From NCBI RefSeq assembly GCF_031884435.1, contig NZ_CP134778.1:62001-126000 (forward strand): a stretch of 64,000 bases of DNA, in the 5' to 3' direction. The notes under the pieces were generated by a model. It did not search any database, had not been told where the DNA came from, and worked only from the letters and a program-made list of their open reading frames with translations. Each line of letters starts with the position of its first letter. Positions within the stretch are counted from its first letter, which is position 1. Below, piece after piece: positions 1 through 8,131 of the stretch. The translations under genes were made by a program, and so were the position numbers. Origin of the DNA: Bosea sp. 685 (GTDB taxonomy: Bacteria > Pseudomonadota > Alphaproteobacteria > Rhizobiales > Beijerinckiaceae).

Positions 1-352
1 ACTTCAGCTCATCCTTCGCGTAGCGGATATAGGCCCCCAAATCATAGGCTACCTTCTCCATGATCAAGGCGCTGTCGTTCTTCGCGTATCTGCTCCCGGC
101 GCAGAGCACATGGATGCCCGCAGCCGCTAGGGCGGCCGGAATCGGCAATAGCTGCAGGGTCGAAGTGGGATGCATCAGCAGGAAGAGGGTATCCGAGGGG
201 CAGTTTCTCGGCAGAAGGTGCTGTCCTTCAAGCACGACTTCGCCCTGATTGCCCGAGAACCCGTAGGTCTCGACCATGGCCAGCTTTTCCGGGAACCGTA
301 TGATGACCGGGATCCTGTCCCAGCTGGCCGCCGGCACCGCAATAGTTTGCAT
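1..352 (-). CDS. alpha/beta hydrolase family protein, 3' end outside the window
   Basis: Reading the minus strand from an ATG at 352 gives an open frame that runs off the window edge, about 117 residues. An in-frame stop lies about 45 bases upstream of the ATG, so this start bounds the gene. The protein has a strand-rich N-terminus followed by a stretch with HPTSTLQLLP, then GIHVLCAGSRYAKND, which reads like the beta-strand and loop region before the nucleophile elbow of an alpha/beta hydrolase. The catalytic Ser would lie beyond the edge, so activity cannot be judged. It lies downstream of the VOC protein on the same strand (92-base gap), possibly the same transcript. The family call comes from general resemblance and is moderate. 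Confidence 0.6.
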   Translation of the reverse strand, partial: MQTIAVPAASWDRIPVIIRFPEKLAMVETYGFSGNQGEVVLEGQHLLPRNCPSDTLFLLMHPTSTLQLLPIPAALAAAGIHVLCAGSRYAKNDSALIMEKVAYDLGAYIRYAKDELK

Positions 353-444
353 CGCAATCTCGTGGTTGATGGTTGGTGCCGGACGCGATCTGCGTCACGG
401 GTCATCTTGGAGCCGGATCGAAGCTCGCGTCCGGCGCAGTGAGA

Positions 445-975
445 CTAGGCCCTCGCGGCGGCGCCCAGTCTTTTTTCCTTGAAACGGCTCCACGCTGCGA
501 TCTGGTCATGGGCGGTTCGCCTGGCCTCCTCGATGACGCCCGGCTGTTCGGTTCGCGTCGTCACCTCCAGGCGCAGGCCATTGGGATCGAAGAAATAGAT
601 CGACTGGATGAAGTCGTGATCGACGAGACCCTTCACGTCGATGCCCTTGGCCTGCAGGCGCGCCTTCATGGCGAGGACGTCGTCTACCGTCGGGACCTCG
701 ACCGCGAAATGCATGACCCAGTCGGGAGTGTTCGGGGAGGGTTGTGGCATCGCGTTCTCGCACAGGTCGAAGAAAGCGATGTAGGACCCGTCACGCATCT
801 CGAAGAACATGTGGGCGTAGGGCTTCTCCTCGCCGGTGCTCGGCACCTTGTCGGCCTGCATGAAGTTGACGAGCGGGAGCCCGAGCAAGTCCTCATAAAA
901 CGCGCGGGTTTCCTCTGCGTCCCTGCAGGGGAATGAGAAGTGATACAGGCCCTTGATCGGCGGAAGGTCTGACAT
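445..975 (-). CDS. VOC superfamily (glyoxalase/ring-cleavage dioxygenase fold) protein
   Basis: A 176-residue protein with one vicinal-oxygen-chelate module pair. An N-terminal half with LYHFSFPCRDAEETRAFYED is followed by a second half with HFAVEVPTVDDV and IYFFDPNGLRLEV, the usual DPNG-LE ending of VOC domains. Possible metal ligands are the N-terminal His, the mid His of MHFAVEV and the final Glu of LRLEV. An open frame extends 35 codons further upstream, but the start at 975 has a GAGGAG ribosome site six bases before the ATG, so I use it. The specific reaction (lyase, isomerase or extradiol dioxygenase) cannot be told from the sequence. The neighbouring hydrolase suggests breakdown of a small carbonyl or aromatic compound. 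Confidence 0.82.
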   Translation of the reverse strand: MSDLPPIKGLYHFSFPCRDAEETRAFYEDLLGLPLVNFMQADKVPSTGEEKPYAHMFFEMRDGSYIAFFDLCENAMPQPSPNTPDWVMHFAVEVPTVDDVLAMKARLQAKGIDVKGLVDHDFIQSIYFFDPNGLRLEVTTRTEQPGVIEEARRTAHDQIAAWSRFKEKRLGAAARA

Positions 976-1114
976 GCGGCTGCTCCTCTGGAGTGACTGG
1001 AAGCAGTCTGCCGTGGCCGCGGCACCGGATATGTCCTCCTTTCTCAGGGACAGGATTCGCCACAGGCGGTCCCTCGCCACGTCTCCTAGCGATCAGGGCC
1101 GTGGGGAGGGACCC

Positions 1115-1975
1115 TCATTCATCGAAAGTCGGCGTTCGTTTGAGGCCTCGCTCGTAAATCTCCTGCAGCTCACGCCGTGTCGAGATGTTCAGCTTATGGA
1201 ACGCTCGCTTCTTGTAGGTAATGACGCTGCTCAGCTCGAGGGACACCTTGTTGGCGATCTCCTTGATCGCATCGCCGCGCAAGATCCCTGCACAGACCTC
1301 GGCCTCCCGGACGCTAAGACGGGGATCGGCAGCCCGGAGCGTGCGCTCGGTCGCGGCGTGCGAGGGCTTCAACGCGAGGGCCTCCAGCCGCAGGAGGCGA
1401 TCGTGACTGCCGACGCAAGTGGCGACTGCTTTCGCCACCCGGTGGAAGCGTTCGAGCTCATCGTCCGCGAAACAACCGCTCGCCTCCCGACGATAGATGT
1501 TGAGGAAGATGACGTCCTTGTCGCGCGGGATGCAGGTCGAGATCCGTTCGATGACCCGGGGGTGGAGGTAGCAGATGCTTCTATAATCGCGATCAGGAAT
1601 GTTCGACCAAGACTGACGTAGCGTGACGCTTTCCCCAGCCGGGACGCGAATGTCCATCATGGGATCGCGCCGCCAATACTCGTTGGCGTACCGCAAGGAG
1701 AGGCCGACCGGGCTCGTGTGATTGGCTCCAACGCCATCGGCGCAGATCAGGTCTACTCGACCAGCATCCGACTTGACGAAGGCTGAGAACATGTCCGCCT
1801 GGGCGACATGGCGAAGGCAGGCGAAAGCGCTTGCAGGGAACGTCTCGCGACCAATATCCGCAATGACGCCCAAGCACCCTTCATCCAAAACGCTTCCTGA
1901 TTGAAACAAGGTCACGATTCCCTCCCCATGACGCGGGCCTGAAAAGGCCTTCTTCGTTTGGAGATCTTCTAGCAT
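1115..1975 (-). CDS. LuxR-family transcriptional regulator
   Basis: A 286-residue protein. The last ~65 residues form a LuxR-type helix-turn-helix: LSVREAEVCAGILRGDAIKE, then SLELSSVITYKKRAFHKLNI, with the usual conserved Glu, Gly and Lys positions. The N-terminal ~210 residues contain no obvious acyl-homoserine-lactone pocket motif or receiver domain, so this is a stand-alone LuxR regulator with an unknown sensor region. It sits on the same strand upstream of the VOC gene (about 140-base gap) and probably controls it. The sensor input is unknown. Confidence 0.8.
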   Translation of the reverse strand: MLEDLQTKKAFSGPRHGEGIVTLFQSGSVLDEGCLGVIADIGRETFPASAFACLRHVAQADMFSAFVKSDAGRVDLICADGVGANHTSPVGLSLRYANEYWRRDPMMDIRVPAGESVTLRQSWSNIPDRDYRSICYLHPRVIERISTCIPRDKDVIFLNIYRREASGCFADDELERFHRVAKAVATCVGSHDRLLRLEALALKPSHAATERTLRAADPRLSVREAEVCAGILRGDAIKEIANKVSLELSSVITYKKRAFHKLNISTRRELQEIYERGLKRTPTFDE

Positions 1976-2098
1976 GTCGCCCTGTCGGCCGTAAGTCGAT
2001 GTCCTCGAAGATGGTATGGCTCTCGCCCAAGGCGTCTTTTTCTCGACGCTCGATGCTAGGGACGGCCAGGGAGTCGGCTTGTGAACGGCGGTCTTTTG

Positions 2099-2938
2099 TT
2101 AGCCTATTTCCAGCCTGATCTGCGCCTGTAACGATTGGGCAGGCTGGATACGGGTCATGCCGCCTTCCTCCGCACCGGGACGGCGCTGCGGCTCGTTGAG
2201 AGCACCGGCAAGGTGGCTGACGGGTTCGATGCAGATGTAGGCCGAACCGGGTGCATGCAGTACGAGATGGTCCAGCCCGGATGCGGTGAGCATGACGCTC
2301 ATGGTGGGATGCGAGAGTTCGACCTTCGTCCAGCTGGAAAGATAGGCGGTGGCTTGGCGGAGCGGTGCAACGACCTTTTCGCTGTGTCCGAGAGGCAGAT
2401 AGTCTCCATCTATTGGCCAAATGGTCGAGGCGTCCGTGCGATGGGTGAAGGAGGTTGGAAAGTAGGGATGCCAGCCCAATCCGCCAGGCATTTCGTACGT
2501 GTCCTCGTTGCGGATCGCCAAGGCCACGGTGAGCCTCCCGGGCTCGAGCTCGAATCGCTGCTCGGCTGAAAACCGCCAGGGCCAGGCCGAATTGGCCTCG
2601 TGTGCCCATAGCAGCCTGGCTCGGTCGACATGAACCGATTCCGCGTTCCAGCAGCCCCTGTTGGCCATGCCATGCAAGGCGTTGGGCCAGGCGTCCGGGT
2701 GAACCGGGAGATGCCCCGCGCGGCCAAAATCGAACCGCCCCAGCCTGACACGGTTATGGAACGGAAGCATGGGATAAGCCCCACCTCTGGGCCATGCCTC
2801 AGGCTCAAAGCTCGTGTCCGTGATCGGCACCAGGATGTCGCCGAAAACATCGTGGTCGAACGACACGACCCGCCCGCCCCAGGACGGCCTGAGGACCAGT
2901 CGTAATTTTCCGGCTCGGAGAGTGACGTCGCCCATCAT
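2099..2938 (-). CDS. aldose 1-epimerase family protein (galactose mutarotase fold)
   Basis: A 279-residue protein of the aldose 1-epimerase / mutarotase-like beta-sandwich family. Family features are an early LRPSWGGRVVSFD strand, a YPMLPFHNRVRLGRF loop (the sugar-binding Asn-Arg region), GMANRGCWN, and GGLGWHPYFPTSF, where His and the following region match the catalytic His area. Expected role: interconversion of sugar anomers before catabolism. Its start overlaps the stop of the preceding enolase-superfamily gene by four bases (ATGA), so the two are translationally coupled and probably handle the same sugar or sugar acid. Confidence 0.85.
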   Translation of the reverse strand: MMGDVTLRAGKLRLVLRPSWGGRVVSFDHDVFGDILVPITDTSFEPEAWPRGGAYPMLPFHNRVRLGRFDFGRAGHLPVHPDAWPNALHGMANRGCWNAESVHVDRARLLWAHEANSAWPWRFSAEQRFELEPGRLTVALAIRNEDTYEMPGGLGWHPYFPTSFTHRTDASTIWPIDGDYLPLGHSEKVVAPLRQATAYLSSWTKVELSHPTMSVMLTASGLDHLVLHAPGSAYICIEPVSHLAGALNEPQRRPGAEEGGMTRIQPAQSLQAQIRLEIG

Positions 2939-4023
2939 TGCACACGGTAACGCTGAATGACCTCAGGATCGGGGTCCAGGCCGAGGCCCGGTCCATCAGG
3001 CACTCGAATGACGCCCGCCTCCGGGATCGGCAAGGATCGATAGATCTGCGTCTCCGGCCAGACATAGAGGTACTCGAACAATGGCTCCGCCAGCAGTGCG
3101 GAGCCGATCTGAAGCGTCGCGAGATAGCCAGGACCGAAATAAGGGGAGTGCGGCATGATCGCGATGTCCTCGCGACTTCCCAGCATGGTGACGAGCTTCG
3201 CGATCTCGCTGAAGCCACCAACCTTGGTTACGCTAGGCTGCAAATATTTGACGCTGCCTGCCTCGATCAGGCTCTTGAACTGCCAGGCGGTACAAAGATT
3301 CTCACCAGACGAGAGCGCGACACGTCCGGAGAGTTGTGCCAGTTGTTCGAAATCCTCCGGCGGGAACGTCGGCTCCTCTAGCCACAGCGCTCCGATCTCC
3401 CCGAGCCAATCTGCCATCGATCGGGCTTCGTCCGTGGTCCAGCCGCAGTTTACATCGACCATCAATGCGGCGCCGTCGAGCACGGCGTGGCAAGCGGAGA
3501 TCTCCGGGCGGGTGACCTCATGCAGTTTCACGTGGCGGAAGCCTTCGGAAATCGCTTGGCGCGTGAACCGTGATGCCGTCTCGGCATGACCGTAGCGGAC
3601 GAGCGAGGCGTAGGCTGGCAACGTGTCGCGGCGGCGCTGGCCGAGCAGCATCGAGATCGGCAAGCCTGCGCTCTTCCCCTTTATGTCCCACAACGCGATA
3701 TCGACGCCGGAAAGCGCGAAGATCGTAATTCCGTAGCGCCCGAACAGGCTCAGTCTACGCTGTAGCATGTCGGAGATGGCCGCCGGATCGTCCAGCTCGC
3801 AGCCGATGACCAACGGCAGCACGGTTTCATCCAGCATCGCCTTGACCGCCCCAGCGCAGAAATAGGCGAAGGCTTCGCCCCAGCCGACGAGACCGGAGTC
3901 GGTTTCCAGCCGCACCAGCACGATGTCGAGCCGGTTCCAGACGCTGGGCGTCATGCCTTCGCCGCGCCCCCCGTCGGAAAACGGGATCGCGAGGCGAAAG
4001 CTCTCTGCAGCGACAACCTTCAT
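2935..4023 (-). CDS. mandelate racemase/muconate lactonizing enzyme (enolase superfamily) protein
   Basis: About 362 residues with the enolase-superfamily layout: an N-terminal capping domain and a C-terminal TIM barrel. Visible active-site pieces are VKLHEV on the second barrel strand (Lys, then His instead of the second Lys of the mandelate racemase KxK), metal ligands in LMVDVNCGW (Asp), WLEEP (Glu) and SSGENLC (Glu), and a late IMPHSPYFGPG His. The family includes acid-sugar dehydratases and racemases, and the context favours an acid-sugar enzyme. The frame is open 26 codons further upstream. I prefer the start at 4023 because GGGAGA lies about eight bases before it. It lies 96 bases after the transporter genes on the same strand. 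Confidence 0.86.
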   Translation of the reverse strand: MKVVAAESFRLAIPFSDGGRGEGMTPSVWNRLDIVLVRLETDSGLVGWGEAFAYFCAGAVKAMLDETVLPLVIGCELDDPAAISDMLQRRLSLFGRYGITIFALSGVDIALWDIKGKSAGLPISMLLGQRRRDTLPAYASLVRYGHAETASRFTRQAISEGFRHVKLHEVTRPEISACHAVLDGAALMVDVNCGWTTDEARSMADWLGEIGALWLEEPTFPPEDFEQLAQLSGRVALSSGENLCTAWQFKSLIEAGSVKYLQPSVTKVGGFSEIAKLVTMLGSREDIAIMPHSPYFGPGYLATLQIGSALLAEPLFEYLYVWPETQIYRSLPIPEAGVIRVPDGPGLGLDPDPEVIQRYRVQ

Positions 4024-4119
4024 GCCTTTGTCTCCCGTCCGCGGGTCGGATTCGTCTTCGCGTAGCTGCCGCCAAAAACCTGTTTCATTTGCCTCTTCCA
4101 ACCCGTGGTCGTCGCGATG

Positions 4120-4920
4120 TCAGGGGGCCGTCGCGGCTTCGACGACCCGCTTTGGCATCGCCATCCCGTGGGCTTGCTCGAAGAATTTCTGGAGCGTGCC
4201 GTCCGCCATGTTCGCCTTCACCCAGGCATCGACCCGGGCCTTGAGCGCGTCGTCACCTTTGCGCATGCCGATCCCATGCAGCCCCGTGCCGAGAATGACC
4301 TTGGGCTCGATCTTGAGTGCTGGGTCCTTCGTCATGATCGTCTGGTTCAGGCTCGTCGATTGGGCGATGAATTCGAGCTGGCGGGAGACGATGGCGGTCA
4401 TGGCGGTCGACTCGTCCTCGAAGCGGACCACTTCCGTGCCGGCGGGAGCGATGGCGGAGACCTGAGTATCCATGACGGTGCCGCGTGCGACCGCGATGCG
4501 CTTGCCAACCAGATCCGCGGGCGCTGCGACCTTCGCACCGATCGGTCCCGAGACAGCCGTCTCGGTGCCGCCGTATGGCAGCGAGAATTCGATCACCTTC
4601 TTGCGCTCGTCGGTGATCGTCATCGCCGCGAAGACGAGGTCGACCTTGTTGGTCATGAGCAGCGGAATGCGATTTGCGCCGTTGGTTTCGACGATCTCCA
4701 ACTTGAAACCGAGATCCTTCGCGAATTTCTCAGCGACCATGAGTTCGTATCCGGCGTAGCGGAGATTGCTGTCCTTGTAGGACCACGGCGGCACGTTGGG
4801 ATCGAAGGCGATCCTGAGCGTGCCCGACTTGGTGATCCGATCGAGCGTCTGCGCCTGCGCGGACGGCACGAGGCAGGACGTCAGAACCGCGACGAAGGCG
4901 GCGAGAAGGATGCGTGACAT
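4120..4920 (-). CDS. polar-solute ABC transporter, periplasmic binding protein (SBP family 3)
   Basis: About 266 residues. A signal peptide (hydrophobic core ILLAAFVAVLTSCLV, cleavage near AQAQ) precedes a family-3 solute-binding domain. Typical signatures are GTLRIAFDPNVPPWSYKD, GYELMVAEKFAKDLG and TDERKKVIEFSLPY. It should bind a small polar solute in the periplasm for the permease and ATPase genes upstream on the same strand. The start at 4920 has AGGGAGA just before it; an alternative ATG 11 codons upstream lacks a signal-peptide layout. Two closely similar orphan binding proteins occur at 13071 and 45921, sharing NRIP-xL and the TxERxKVxEFSxPY block. Confidence 0.9.
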   Translation of the reverse strand: MSRILLAAFVAVLTSCLVPSAQAQTLDRITKSGTLRIAFDPNVPPWSYKDSNLRYAGYELMVAEKFAKDLGFKLEIVETNGANRIPLLMTNKVDLVFAAMTITDERKKVIEFSLPYGGTETAVSGPIGAKVAAPADLVGKRIAVARGTVMDTQVSAIAPAGTEVVRFEDESTAMTAIVSRQLEFIAQSTSLNQTIMTKDPALKIEPKVILGTGLHGIGMRKGDDALKARVDAWVKANMADGTLQKFFEQAHGMAMPKRVVEAATAP

Positions 4921-4949
4921 GAGATCTCCCTGGGTGTTTTCGGCAGCTT

Positions 4950-5678
4950 TCACTGCTCGTGAGTGATGAAGTCGGCGAGTTCCGGAGTTTGGGGCTTGGC
5001 CAGGATTTCGGGGCCGCCCATTTCGTGGATCCGGCCGTCGCGCATGTAGACGACGCGGTCGGCCACGTTCCGGGCGAACTGCATCTCGTGCGTGACGAGG
5101 ATCATGGTCATGCCGTCGGCCGCCAGCCGTTCCATGACGCGAAGGACCTCTCCCGTCAGCTTGGGGTCGAGCGCGGACGTCACCTCGTCGAAGAGCATCA
5201 GCTTGGGCTGCATGGCCAGGCTGCGAGCGATGGCCACGCGCTGCTGCTGCCCCCCGGACAACTGCTCGGGATAGGATGCGCGTTTCTCTGCCAGCCCGAC
5301 CTTGCCCAGCACCTCCTCCGCAATGTCCAGCGCCTCCTTGCGGGATTTGCCGGCGACGAGATGCGGAGCCAGGGCGACGTTTTGCTCGGCGGTCAGATGC
5401 GGGAAGAGGTTGTAGCTTTGAAAGACGATACCCACGTCGCGTCGAAGCGCCTTCAGATCCACCTTCTGACGATGCAGTGCATGGCCGCAGACCCAGAGCT
5501 CGCCGCCCTCGATTGTCTCCAACCCGTCAATGCAGCGCAATGCGGTCGACTTGCCCGAACCGGACTGCCCGATGATGGCAACCACCTCGCCGCGATCCGC
5601 CGAGAAGGAAACGCCCTTCAGAATTTCAACGGAACCGAAGGATTTACGCATATCGACGAATTCAACGATTGCCGACAT
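4950..5678 (-). CDS. polar amino-acid-type ABC transporter ATPase
   Basis: About 242 residues with all nucleotide-binding motifs: Walker A GQSGSGKST, Q-loop FQSYNLFPH, signature LSGGQQQR, Walker B LMLFDEVTSALD and the switch His in VTHEM. The VTSALD variant with Val instead of Pro occurs in this subfamily. It powers import through the two permeases encoded just upstream. Its start overlaps the end of the second permease gene by 17 bases, and an ATG five codons further upstream is also possible. The binding-protein gene follows after 29 bases, completing a four-gene transporter operon read on the minus strand. Confidence 0.93.
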   Translation of the reverse strand: MSAIVEFVDMRKSFGSVEILKGVSFSADRGEVVAIIGQSGSGKSTALRCIDGLETIEGGELWVCGHALHRQKVDLKALRRDVGIVFQSYNLFPHLTAEQNVALAPHLVAGKSRKEALDIAEEVLGKVGLAEKRASYPEQLSGGQQQRVAIARSLAMQPKLMLFDEVTSALDPKLTGEVLRVMERLAADGMTMILVTHEMQFARNVADRVVYMRDGRIHEMGGPEILAKPQTPELADFITHEQ

Positions 5679-6309
5679 TGAACTTCCTCTCAAGTCTTCT
5701 GGATTGGACCGACAGCGGATAACAAATCAGAAAATAGAGCAGCCCCGCCAAGCCGAAGTATAGAAATGGCTCAAACGTGGCGTTGTTTATGACTTTCGCG
5801 TTGTAGGTCAGCTCGTGGTACCCAACGACCATCGACGATACGGACGTGTTCTTGACGATGATGACGAGGAAGCCGACGGTCGCTGGCGTCGCGATGCGTA
5901 CGGCTTGGGGAAGGATGACGCGCCTCATGCGCTGCCACCGGCTGAGCCCCAGGCATTCCGCAGCTTCCCACTGCGGTTTCGCGACCGAAATCAGGCAGCC
6001 GTACCAGATTTGGCCAAGGTAGGCGCTCGCGAAGACGCTCATCGCCAGTGTTGCGGCAGCGAGCGGCGGAACCGAATCGAAGCCGAGCAGGAGCGGCCCG
6101 AAATAGGCGAGCCCCATCTGCACCAACAGCGGGATTCCCTGAAAGATCTGGATGTAAGCGATCGCGGCCATGGCCACGGTCCGAAGCGGCGATATCCGGG
6201 CGAGGGCGATTACGAAGCCCGCAACTCCCCCGCAGAGGATCGTAAGGAGGCTCAGCGTGATCGTGCCGAACATCCCGTTGAGAAGCGAAAGCAGGTACAG
6301 AGGCTGCAT
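5662..6309 (-). CDS. polar amino-acid-type ABC transporter permease
   Basis: A 215-residue inner-membrane protein with about five hydrophobic helices, and the family's cytoplasmic coupling loop in EAAECLGLSRWQRMRRVILPQA (EAA motif). IPLLVQMGLAYFGP matches the conserved periplasmic-side loop of HisM/GlnP-type permeases. It follows a second permease gene by 18 bases and overlaps the ATPase gene, so the two permeases probably form a heterodimer. The substrate is not evident; the company of sugar-acid enzymes makes an acidic sugar derivative or amino acid possible. Confidence 0.9.
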   Translation of the reverse strand: MQPLYLLSLLNGMFGTITLSLLTILCGGVAGFVIALARISPLRTVAMAAIAYIQIFQGIPLLVQMGLAYFGPLLLGFDSVPPLAAATLAMSVFASAYLGQIWYGCLISVAKPQWEAAECLGLSRWQRMRRVILPQAVRIATPATVGFLVIIVKNTSVSSMVVGYHELTYNAKVINNATFEPFLYFGLAGLLYFLICYPLSVQSRRLERKFNVGNR

Positions 6310-6327
6310 GATGTTTTGCCTGTCCTG

Positions 6328-7011
6328 CTAGAGCGCGGTGCCGAGCTTGCGCCGGCGCGGGAAGATCAGCTGGCCAAGAACCCAGAAGCTTCCTCTCAGA
6401 AGGAGGGTCAGCGCGAGGTAGATCGCGCCTAGCACGATGAAGACCTCGAAGTTGCGGTAGGTGAGCGACTGGACGCGGTTCGACACGCCGAACAGCTCCT
6501 CGACTCCGACGGCCGACAAAACCGAGGAGCCCAGCATCAGCAGGACGTAGAGCGAAACCAGGGACGGGTAGACGCGCTCCATTGCCGGCCTGAGGACGAC
6601 ATGAAGGAATATCTGGGCCTTCGACAGACCTAGGCAGCCTGCGGCCTCGATCTGACCGCGCTTGATGCTCTCGATGCCCGCGCGCATGACCTCTGTCGTG
6701 TAGGAGCCGATGTTCACGACCATTGCGATCACCACGCCGAGCATGATCGGGAGGCGAGCCCCGATGCTGGCGAGGCCGAAGATCAGGAAGTACGCCTGGA
6801 TCAGCAATGGGGTGTTGCGGACGACCTCCACATAGCCGCCGACGACGAGGCGCAGCCACCGTGGCCCGCTCGTGCGCGCAACTGCGCACAATGTGCCGAC
6901 AGTGAAGCCGGCCAGAGTGGCCCAGAATGTCAGGACGAGCGTGGTCCAGGCGCCCTGTAGGAGCATCGGCCAAGAGGCGAGGACGCTCCCGAAGTCGAAT
7001 TCATACGCCAT
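6328..7011 (-). CDS. polar amino-acid-type ABC transporter permease, first gene of the operon
   Basis: About 227 residues, multiple membrane helices and an EAA loop (EAAGCLGLSKAQIFLHVVLRP). NTPLLIQAYFLIFGL is the conserved segment of the family. The frame is open 38 codons further upstream, but that part is hydrophilic and extends over the likely promoter, so I place the start at 7011 (MAYEFDFGSVL). The ribosome site is weak. It is the promoter-proximal gene of the minus-strand operon perm-perm-ATPase-SBP-enolase-epimerase, diverging from a GntR gene, with an inverted repeat between the two. Confidence 0.88.
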   Translation of the reverse strand: MAYEFDFGSVLASWPMLLQGAWTTLVLTFWATLAGFTVGTLCAVARTSGPRWLRLVVGGYVEVVRNTPLLIQAYFLIFGLASIGARLPIMLGVVIAMVVNIGSYTTEVMRAGIESIKRGQIEAAGCLGLSKAQIFLHVVLRPAMERVYPSLVSLYVLLMLGSSVLSAVGVEELFGVSNRVQSLTYRNFEVFIVLGAIYLALTLLLRGSFWVLGQLIFPRRRKLGTAL

Positions 7012-7107
7012 GTCGTTTTTCGCCCCAGCTCCCGACCGCGCCATGCGCGTCCGGAACCCGATAGGCGCCTCCTCCAAAATTTTGTCTGTTTCTTTTTCCC
7101 TAATCAA

Positions 7108-7134
7108 TCTGACTGACCTGATCAAGTAGTCAGA
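7108..7134. promoter_or_regulatory. inverted repeat in divergent promoter, candidate GntR operator
   Basis: TCTGACT and AGTCAGA form a perfect 7-base inverted repeat separated by 13 bases. TGATCA sits near the centre. It lies between the divergent transporter operon and the GntR gene, about 70 bases from the regulator start and 100 from the permease start. Such placement is normal for a self-regulating FadR-type repressor. Assignment to this GntR is inference. Confidence 0.5.
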
Positions 7135-7205
7135 CTAATTTTCTTTGCGATTGACAAGGCGGCGCACCGGGATCACTCAGGAGGGCAAGTGGCAGGTAGG
7201 GAAAA

Positions 7206-7943
7206 ATGGCGAGCAACACCGGCTCCGCGGAGGAAAAGCCCAATCTCGTGAGAGGGATCGCGGACCAGTTGCGGCGCGAGATCGCGAGTGGCGTCCATGG
7301 CGTGGGTGCGCGAATGCCAACGGAGCTCAAGCTGTCGGACAGCTTTCAGGTCAGTCGCTCTGTGGTGCGAGAGGCGATTGCGTCCCTGCGGGCGGAGGGA
7401 CTGCTACGTTCCCGCCGGGGCTCCGGCATTTATGTCGAGCGAGCGGAGGCAGGGATTGGTACCTTCTCGCTCTCCGACCACACGCGGATCTCCACCATCA
7501 TGGAGGTTTTGGAGTTTCGCATCGCGGTGGAAGTCGAGGCGGCGGCTCTTGCCGCCATGCGCAGCTCTCCTAGCCAGGACGAGGCGATCTTCGAACGGAA
7601 TCGCGACATCCAGCGCGCACTGGCCGAAGGTCGCCCGACCAACGATGCCGACTTCGCCTTTCATCAGGCCGTCGCCGACGCCTCGGGCAACTCGCGCTTT
7701 CGCGATTTTCTCGACGTCATGGGCAACAACGGTATCCCTCGCCTCGCGATGAGGGGCGCGGCGTCTGACATCGCCGTCAGCCTTGAGCATATCGTCCCGG
7801 AACACGACCGGATCGCGCGCGCCATCGCGCACAGCGACAAGGATGCCGCGCGTGACGCGATGCGGTTCCATCTGGAGGGCAGTCTGCGCCGCTATCGCGA
7901 TCTGATGCACGATCGCTCACCGGACGTCGAACGCCTTACGTGA
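7206..7943 (+). CDS. GntR-family (FadR subfamily, FCD domain) transcriptional regulator
   Basis: 245 residues. The N-terminal winged helix (residues ~10-80) contains MPTELKLSDSFQVSRSVVRE and an LRSRRGSGIYV wing. The C-terminal all-helical FCD domain has the metal/ligand positions in DADFAFHQAV (Asp, His) and EHDRIARAI (His), typical of carboxylate-sensing members. It diverges from the transporter operon and precedes the RraA-SnoaL-YCII-aldehyde dehydrogenase series on the plus strand, so it likely represses one or both in the absence of the acid substrate. The start at 7206 follows a GGTAGGG ribosome site. Confidence 0.9.
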   Translation: MASNTGSAEEKPNLVRGIADQLRREIASGVHGVGARMPTELKLSDSFQVSRSVVREAIASLRAEGLLRSRRGSGIYVERAEAGIGTFSLSDHTRISTIMEVLEFRIAVEVEAAALAAMRSSPSQDEAIFERNRDIQRALAEGRPTNDADFAFHQAVADASGNSRFRDFLDVMGNNGIPRLAMRGAASDIAVSLEHIVPEHDRIARAIAHSDKDAARDAMRFHLEGSLRRYRDLMHDRSPDVERLT

Positions 7944-7970
7944 GAAGGCGCGCCGTCTCGTCTGTCTTAA

Positions 7971-7985
7971 TCCCACATTATGAGA
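7971..7985. promoter_or_regulatory. candidate IclR operator, copy A (TCCCACATTATGAGA)
   Basis: A near-palindrome matching 12 of 15 positions of TCTCACGTTGTGAGA found at 14003. It lies about 147 bases upstream of the RraA gene, the first gene of the plus-strand catabolic series. Similar spacing (about 135 bases) separates the second copy from the orphan binding-protein gene. I propose both are bound by the IclR-type regulator encoded at 11367. This is inference from sequence and placement. Confidence 0.45.
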
Positions 7986-8131
7986 CCGATGGCAGCATCA
8001 AGAGATGTTTGTTGAGCTGAAGGCATCGCTTTTGGCGCCGGAAGGGCTAAAAATGGCTTACGTCGGACGGCGGCCGAGATCCAAGCCGGGCCCGTCTTAC
8101 GATGTAGGATCGCAAAACCGAAGGGCCATCC

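Noticed and set aside
1881..2609. 242-codon minus-strand frame
   Set aside because: Overlaps the aldose epimerase in another frame; Arg/His-rich, no recognisable domain.
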